Shown: piece by piece, positions 6,487 to 10,294 of the stretch
Position numbering within the stretch: the stretch's first letter is position 1
Layout of the letters: each line of letters starts with the position of its first letter
Source of the DNA: Anaerosoma sp034007245
GTDB taxonomy: Bacteria > Actinomycetota > Coriobacteriia > Anaerosomatales > Anaerosomataceae
Direction: 5' to 3'
Length of the DNA stretch: 10,294 nucleotides
Assembly (NCBI GenBank): GCA_034007245.1
Contig: JAVERH010000074.1
Location: 1-10,294 of the forward strand
Position numbers and translations under genes: made by a program
The notes under the pieces: generated by a model
What the model was told of the DNA's origin: nothing
What the model saw: only the letters and a program-made list of their open reading frames with translations
Database searches by the model: none

Positions 6487-6804
6487 ATGAAGCCGAACAT
6501 GCAGAACGTGATGAAGCAGGCTCAGAAGATGCAGGCCGAGATGGCTCGCGTCCAGGAGGAGCTGAAGGATGAGCGCGTCGAAGCCTCGGTCGGTGGTGGA
6601 GCCGTGAAGGTCGTCATGACCGGAGAGCTCACGGTCAGCTCGGTCTCCATCGATCCGGCTGCTGTGGACGTGGAGGACATCTCCATGCTCGAGGACATGG
6701 TCGCGGCGGCGCTGAACGAGGCGTTGCGTCAGACCCAGGATCTCACCTCGCGCAAGATGTCGGCAGTCACTGGCGGGCTCGGTCTCCCCGGTGGGATGTT
6801 CTAG
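6487..6804 (+). CDS. ybaB: YbaB/EbfC family nucleoid-associated protein
   Basis: A 105-residue DNA-binding protein of the YbaB/EbfC family, a small dimer that coats the nucleoid and is almost always encoded between dnaX and recR. Visible family features are the N-terminal long helix with NVMKQAQKMQAEMARVQEEL, a short strand pair around VEASVGGGAVKVVMTGELTV, and a C-terminal helix with LEDMVAAALNEALRQTQ. The methionine- and glycine-rich end (GGLGLPGGMF) is also typical. The start at 6487 is preceded by AGGAGAG at 6477-6483. Only 2 nt separate its stop from the recR start, so both are surely on one transcript. Length matches the family (about 100-110 residues). Confidence 0.96.
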   Translation: MKPNMQNVMKQAQKMQAEMARVQEELKDERVEASVGGGAVKVVMTGELTVSSVSIDPAAVDVEDISMLEDMVAAALNEALRQTQDLTSRKMSAVTGGLGLPGGMF

Positions 6805-6806
6805 CG

Positions 6807-7409
6807 ATGGCGTTTTACGCACCGCCGATCGCCCGGCTACTGGAGGAGCTCGAACGGCTCCCCGGCATAGGTCCCAAGTCTGCACAGCGCCTTGCATACC
6901 ACATCCTGCGCGGGGATACCGAGACGGCGCGCCGTCTGGCAGACGCGATCGTCGAGGTGAAGCGCTCGATCCACTTCTGCGAGCGCTGCTTCAACTTCGC
7001 CGAAGCGGAGCTCTGTGATATCTGTGCTGACCCGGGGCGCGATGCCACGATCCTGTGCGTCGTGGAGGAACCGCGCGATGTGGTGGCCGTCGAGCGGACA
7101 GGTGAGTTCCACGGCACGTACCACGTGCTGCAGGGCGCCATCTCGCCGATCGACGGTATCGGTCCGGATCAGCTTCGCGTCCGCGAGCTTGTGGACCGGG
7201 TGGGGCGTGGCGGTATCGCGGAGGCGATCATCGCCACCGATCCCGATATCGAGGGTGAGACGACCGCGCTCTATCTCGCGCGGCTCATGAAACCGCTCGG
7301 TGTCCGCGTGACCCGCATCGCGTCAGGCCTTCCGGTAGGCGGAGACCTGGAGTATGCGGACGAGGTGACACTCGGCAAAGCCCTCGAAGCTCGCCGTGAG
7401 ATGGACTGA
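6807..7409 (+). CDS. recR: Recombination mediator protein RecR
   Basis: A 200-residue protein (E. coli 201) of the RecFOR pathway, which loads RecA onto gapped single-stranded DNA. Domain order is complete: a helix-hairpin-helix with LPGIGPKSAQRLAYHIL (18-34), a four-cysteine zinc finger (C58, C61, C70, C73), and a Toprim domain with the acidic residues of VVEEPRD (85-91) and of ATDPDIEGE (143-151). The C-terminus has the usual TRIASGLPVGGDLEYAD segment that closes the ring contacts. The ATG at 6807 follows the ybaB stop by 2 nt with only a weak ribosome-binding site in the end of ybaB (GGTGGGA), so translation is probably coupled. It is the last gene of the operon; no terminator hairpin with a T-run is visible after it. 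Confidence 0.97.
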   Translation: MAFYAPPIARLLEELERLPGIGPKSAQRLAYHILRGDTETARRLADAIVEVKRSIHFCERCFNFAEAELCDICADPGRDATILCVVEEPRDVVAVERTGEFHGTYHVLQGAISPIDGIGPDQLRVRELVDRVGRGGIAEAIIATDPDIEGETTALYLARLMKPLGVRVTRIASGLPVGGDLEYADEVTLGKALEARREMD

Positions 7410-7585
7410 TGGAAGATTATTCCTACCGTTCACCGACTGACCCACGCCGCTGGCAGTGACGCCCGGGTGATGGCCCGCAGGCCCGCGCGTATCCTTGTGA
7501 AGCTATCAACAGCTCGTGACACAGCATTGGTGTTCGACCAGACTCCAGGCCGTTCGGCCGACCTCATCCCAGGAAGGGGGAGCCC
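7410..7585 (+). other. Intergenic leader between recR and porG
   Basis: This 176-nt gap must contain the por operon promoter. Visible elements: a 16-codon open frame (7409-7459, beginning MEDYSYRS) whose ATG overlaps the recR stop; a -10-like TATCCT at 7490-7495 with no good -35; a Rex-like partial palindrome at 7495-7512; and a small GGCCG-TT-CGGCC dyad near 7549-7560. The ribosome-binding site of porG, GGAAGGGGG, is at 7572-7580. I see no recognisable riboswitch and no strong terminator for recR. Confidence 0.4.
7495..7512 (+). promoter_or_regulatory. Rex-like redox operator candidate, right half degenerate
   Basis: The 18-mer begins with TTGTGAA, identical to the left half of the Rex consensus (TTGTGAA-N4-TTCACAA). 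After the 4-nt GCTA, its right half is TCAACAG, matching at four of seven positions. It overlaps the last base of the -10-like TATCCT and lies about 75 nt before porG. Rex senses NADH/NAD+ and is known to control fermentation and ferredoxin-linked genes in anaerobes, which would suit a pyruvate:ferredoxin oxidoreductase. One perfect half-site could also arise by chance. Confidence 0.28.
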
Positions 7586-8161
7586 ATGCCACAACTGACG
7601 GAGATCCGCTGGCACGCACGTGCCGGCCAGGGCGCCGTCACGGCAGCGAAGGTGGTCGCTGAGACCGCACTTGCGGCCGATCAGTACATGCAGGCGATGC
7701 CCGAGTACGGCCCCGAGCGCATGGGAGCGCCGATCAAGGCGTTCACCCGTATCTCGTCCGACCCGATCGAGATCCACTGCAACATCGAGAGCCCTGACAT
7801 CGTGATCGTGCTCGACGATTCGCTTCTCGATGTCGTCGATATCGCAGAGGGTATCCACGATGGTGGTGTCATCCTCATCAACACATGCACTCCGCCCGAT
7901 CAGGTCAAGACACGGCTCGGTGTCTCCGACAGTGTCCGTGTGGCCTCTGTCGATGCCTCAGGCATTGCACTCGACACCATCAAGCGCGACATCCCCAACA
8001 CGCCGATGGTGGGTGCGCTGATCAAGCTCACCAGCGTCGTGGATATGGACACGTTCAAGAGCCTCCTGGCCAAGAACCTCTCCAAGAAGTTCGGCCAGGA
8101 GATGATCGATGCGAACTGGGCGTCGGTCGATCGTGCATTCACGGAGGTGACCGTGGCATGA
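7586..8161 (+). CDS. porG: Pyruvate/2-oxoacid:ferredoxin oxidoreductase, gamma subunit
   Basis: Gamma subunit (191 residues) of a four-subunit 2-oxoacid:ferredoxin oxidoreductase, which carries the coenzyme A-binding region of the enzyme. The family's opening EIRWHARAGQGAVTAAK is at residues 6-22, followed by the diagnostic PEYGPERMGAPIKAFTRIS at 39-57, then IVIVLDDSLL and a C-terminal region with NTPMVGAL. The start at 7586 has a strong ribosome-binding site (GGAAGGGGG). Its stop overlaps the porD start in an ATGA, the tightest coupling in the operon. Gene order gamma-delta-alpha-beta is that of pyruvate (PorGDAB) and branched-chain ketoacid (VorGDAB) enzymes; pyruvate is the more likely substrate, but sequence alone does not settle it. 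Confidence 0.93.
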   Translation: MPQLTEIRWHARAGQGAVTAAKVVAETALAADQYMQAMPEYGPERMGAPIKAFTRISSDPIEIHCNIESPDIVIVLDDSLLDVVDIAEGIHDGGVILINTCTPPDQVKTRLGVSDSVRVASVDASGIALDTIKRDIPNTPMVGALIKLTSVVDMDTFKSLLAKNLSKKFGQEMIDANWASVDRAFTEVTVA

Positions 8162-8478
8162 CGTGGGATATGTCCGGAATGAGCGAGTGGACGTACAAGC
8201 AGTTCCCTCCGGGTGCGGTGATCCCGGACGCTGGCAACAGCGATGAGTACATCACCGGTGGCTGGCGGAGCGAGCGTCCCTGGCGTGACGATAAGAAGTG
8301 CACGCAGTGCCTGCTGTGCTGGATCGTGTGTCCCGACTCCTCCATACACGTTGCGGATGAGAAGGTCACGACCTTCGATCTGGACCACTGCAAGGGCTGT
8401 GGTATCTGTGCGCAGATATGTCCCGTGGGTGCGATCGAGATGGTCCCTGAAGGCTGCGATCTGCCGGAGGTGAAGTAG
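8158..8478 (+). CDS. porD: Pyruvate/2-oxoacid:ferredoxin oxidoreductase, delta (ferredoxin-like) subunit
   Basis: A 106-residue iron-sulfur subunit that passes electrons from the thiamine-diphosphate site to external ferredoxin. Two classic 4Fe-4S motifs are complete: C48-x2-C51-x2-C54-x3-C58P and C78-x2-C81-x2-C84-x3-C88P. The N-terminal extension with PPGAVIPDAGNS and GGWRSERPWRDDKKC is the mark of PorD-type subunits as opposed to free ferredoxins. The ATG at 8158 overlaps the porG stop (ATGA). Other in-frame ATGs at codons 5 and 8 exist, but the overlap favours the first. The stop abuts the porA start with no gap, and the end of this gene (GGAGGTGA, 8466-8473) serves as the ribosome-binding site of porA. 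Confidence 0.95.
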   Translation: MTWDMSGMSEWTYKQFPPGAVIPDAGNSDEYITGGWRSERPWRDDKKCTQCLLCWIVCPDSSIHVADEKVTTFDLDHCKGCGICAQICPVGAIEMVPEGCDLPEVK

Positions 8479-9675
8479 ATGGCCGAGCACAAGACTCTTG
8501 CGACTACCGGTAACAGTGTGGTGGCCGAGGCGATGCGGCAGTGCAAACCCAATGTCATGGCTGCCTATCCCATCACTCCGCAGACGACGATCGTCGAGGA
8601 GTTCGCTGGCTTCGTTGCCAAGGGCAGGACCGACTGTGAGTACGTCACGGTCGAGTCCGAGCACTCGGCGATGAGTGCGTGTATCGGCGCTTCCGCAGCC
8701 GGTGCGCGTGTCATGACCGCCACATCCTCACAGGGCCTTGCGCTCATGTGGGAGGAGCTCCATATCGCATCGGGTATGCGTCTGCCGATCATCATGGCCA
8801 ACGCGAACCGTGCACTGTCCGCACCGATCAACATTCACTGCGACCACAGCGACATCATGGGTGCGCGTGATACCGGCTGGCTGACGTACTTCGCCGAGAC
8901 TGCACAGGAAGCCTACGACAACACGATCATGGCGGTCCGCGTGGCGGAGCACTCAGACGTGATGCTGCCAGCCATCAGTGCACTCGACGGGTTCATCACC
9001 ACCCACTCGATCGATCGTGTCGATGTCATGGATGACGCTTCGGTCGAGGGTTTTGTGGGCGAATACGAGCCCAAGAACGCCCTTCTCGACACGGACACGC
9101 CGGTACTACATGGCTCGTTCTCCGGTCTTGGCGGCCCGTTCTTCGAGTTCAAGCGTCAGCAGCGAGAGGCAATGGATAACGCACGCGCGGTCATCAAGCA
9201 GGTCGGCGACGAGTATGCGGCGCTCTCCGGTCGCACCTTCGGTGTCATCGAGACCTGGGGCATGGAGGACGCGGAGATCGCGATCGTCGTGCTCGGTTCT
9301 ACAGCCGGTAACGCCCGTCACGTCGCACGTGGTCTGCGCGCCAACGGCCAGAAGGCCGGTGTGGTGAAGATCCGTGTGTGGCGTCCGTTCCCGTATACTG
9401 AACTTGCCGCAGCTCTTCAGGGTGTCAAGGCGGTCGCAGTACTCGATCGCGCCGAGTCCTTCGGTGCCGAGGGTGGGCCGCTCTTCCTCGAGACGCGTGG
9501 TGCGCTATACGACGCTGAGGTACGCGTGCCGGTCGTCGGCTACATCTACGGTCTCGGCGGCGCGGATGTGCGTCTCGAGCTCATGGAGCGCGTCTATCAG
9601 GACCTGTCAGACATCGCCGCAGGCGGTGCGGCTCCGGGTAGCCTTGTCTACCTCGGCGCGCGAGAGGAGGCATAA
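8479..9675 (+). CDS. porA: Pyruvate/2-oxoacid:ferredoxin oxidoreductase, alpha subunit
   Basis: A 398-residue alpha subunit, which forms the active site together with beta. Residues 8-20 hold TTGNSVVAEAMRQ, then AAYPITPQTTIVEEF (28-42), the family signature around the 2-oxoacid site. VESEHSAMSACIGASAAGARVMTATSSQGLAL (58-89) is the strongly conserved central block. After the pyrimidine-binding-like domain, the C-terminal transketolase-C-like domain is seen as IAIVVLGSTAGNARHV, VRxxRPFPY-like VWRPFPYTEL, and AVLDRAESFGAEGGPL. The ATG at 8479 directly follows the porD stop and has a near-perfect ribosome-binding site 5 nt upstream (GGAGGTGA). Full length matches the family (about 380-400 residues). 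It lies 4 nt before porB. Confidence 0.96.
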   Translation: MAEHKTLATTGNSVVAEAMRQCKPNVMAAYPITPQTTIVEEFAGFVAKGRTDCEYVTVESEHSAMSACIGASAAGARVMTATSSQGLALMWEELHIASGMRLPIIMANANRALSAPINIHCDHSDIMGARDTGWLTYFAETAQEAYDNTIMAVRVAEHSDVMLPAISALDGFITTHSIDRVDVMDDASVEGFVGEYEPKNALLDTDTPVLHGSFSGLGGPFFEFKRQQREAMDNARAVIKQVGDEYAALSGRTFGVIETWGMEDAEIAIVVLGSTAGNARHVARGLRANGQKAGVVKIRVWRPFPYTELAAALQGVKAVAVLDRAESFGAEGGPLFLETRGALYDAEVRVPVVGYIYGLGGADVRLELMERVYQDLSDIAAGGAAPGSLVYLGAREEA

Positions 9676-9679
9676 GACC

Positions 9680-10294
9680 ATGGCGAACCTGAAGGAACTC
9701 ACGCATCGCGAGGACCGTCTTGCCGGCGGTCACCGGCTCTGTGCCGGATGCGGCGCCTCCATCGCCGTACGGCAGGTACTGCTTGGCGCGGGCGAGGACC
9801 CTGTCGTTGTCGGCTGTGCCACCGGATGCCTCGAGGTGTCCACCACGATCTACCCGTACTCGTCGTGGAAGACGCCGTTCATCCACAACGCGTTCGAGAA
9901 CTCTGCGGCGACGATCTCCGGTGTGGAAGCTGCATTCAACGGCCTCAAGCGCGCAGGTAAGATCGATCCCGACAAGAAGGTTCGATTCGTCGCGTTTGGC
10001 GGAGATGGCGGTACGTACGACATCGGCCTGCAGGCGCTCTCCGGTGCCATGGAGCGCGGGCACGACATGGTCTATGTCTGCTACGACAACGGTGCGTACA
10101 TGAACACCGGCATCCAACGTTCCTCTGCTACGCCGAAAGGTGCCTGGGCGACTACCGCCGAGGTCGGTATCGCGCAGGCAGGCAAGCCGCAGGCCCGCAA
10201 GGACCTTACCGCGATCATCGCTGCCCATGGTGTGCCGTATGTCGCACAGGCGTCTGTCTCGCACTGGAAGGACCTCACCGCCAAGGCCGAGAAG
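9680..10294 (+). CDS. porB: Pyruvate/2-oxoacid:ferredoxin oxidoreductase, beta subunit, 3'-truncated by the window
   Basis: The first 205 residues of the thiamine-diphosphate-binding beta subunit; the frame is open to the last base. The start is the ATG at 9680, 4 nt after the porA stop, with GAGGAGG at 9664-9670. Cysteine ligands for the beta-subunit 4Fe-4S cluster begin with C21-x2-C24 (LCAGCGA) and C50 in VGCATGCLEV; the last expected ligand lies beyond the window. The invariant NAFEN (70-74) follows. The thiamine-diphosphate/Mg motif is GGDGGTYDIG (107-116) with the distal YDNGAYMNTG (135-144), and the region IQRSSATPKGAWATT (145-159) is typical of pyruvate-type beta subunits. It closes the porGDAB order. 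Later residues include HGVPYVAQASVSH, as expected. Roughly a third of the protein is missing, assuming the usual length of about 300. Confidence 0.95.
   Translation, partial: MANLKELTHREDRLAGGHRLCAGCGASIAVRQVLLGAGEDPVVVGCATGCLEVSTTIYPYSSWKTPFIHNAFENSAATISGVEAAFNGLKRAGKIDPDKKVRFVAFGGDGGTYDIGLQALSGAMERGHDMVYVCYDNGAYMNTGIQRSSATPKGAWATTAEVGIAQAGKPQARKDLTAIIAAHGVPYVAQASVSHWKDLTAKAEK

Noticed and set aside
7549..7560. GGCCGTTCGGCC dyad before porG as a terminator or operator
   Set aside because: A 4-5 bp stem in GC-rich DNA with no T-run; too short to support a claim.
7900..8664. A 254-codon open frame on the minus strand across porG, porD and porA
   Set aside because: It is fully covered by three conserved por genes on the plus strand and has no domain of its own.

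Overview
The window reads as chromosome from a high-GC, probably anaerobic bacterium. Three things suggest this: the ffs-dnaX-ybaB-recR order, found in many Gram-positive lineages; the actinobacterial flavour of the proteins; and a four-subunit ferredoxin-dependent 2-oxoacid oxidoreductase, typical of anaerobes. An anaerobic Actinomycetota (Coriobacteriia-like) host is my inference, not a demonstrated assignment. Every gene is intact except the two cut by the window edges. I see no insertion sequence, phage gene, CRISPR array, tRNA or rRNA.

Layout. (1) 1-1889, plus strand: two ABC-2 type exporter permeases overlapping by 4 nt. The first lacks its 5' end, and the ATPase is presumably upstream. 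(2) 1904-3042, minus strand, convergent with the exporter: a PadR-family repressor gene overlapping by 4 nt a membrane-protein gene with an N-terminal HAAS-like helical domain and an RDD-like membrane domain. A promoter and an inverted-repeat operator candidate lie before padR. (3) 3225-4052, plus strand: a metal-dependent amidohydrolase, divergent from padR. (4) 4092-4460: a stand-alone CheY/DivK-like receiver with a perfect TATAAT box upstream. (5) About 4521-4647: the small SRP RNA gene (ffs), recognised by its conserved apical loop and a long self-complementary rod. (6) 4708-7409: dnaX, ybaB/ebfC and recR, a compact replication/recombination operon. (7) 7586-10294: porG-porD-porA-porB, a pyruvate (or related 2-oxoacid):ferredoxin oxidoreductase operon with porB cut by the window end.

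How the parts work together. The SRP RNA and dnaX-ybaB-recR are housekeeping functions (membrane protein targeting, clamp loading, nucleoid association, RecFOR repair). The por operon makes one heterotetrameric enzyme that oxidises a 2-oxoacid to acyl-CoA, CO2 and reduced ferredoxin. Its leader holds a good left half and a poor right half of a Rex-type redox operator, a speculative but testable link. The PadR/HAAS-RDD pair looks like a small regulatory module that may sense envelope state or control the neighbouring exporter.

I did not find a clearly undescribed system. The least ordinary items are the HAAS-RDD fusion coupled to PadR, the loss of one zinc-ligand cysteine in DnaX, the Rex-like half-palindrome before porG, and the kinase-less receiver next to ffs.
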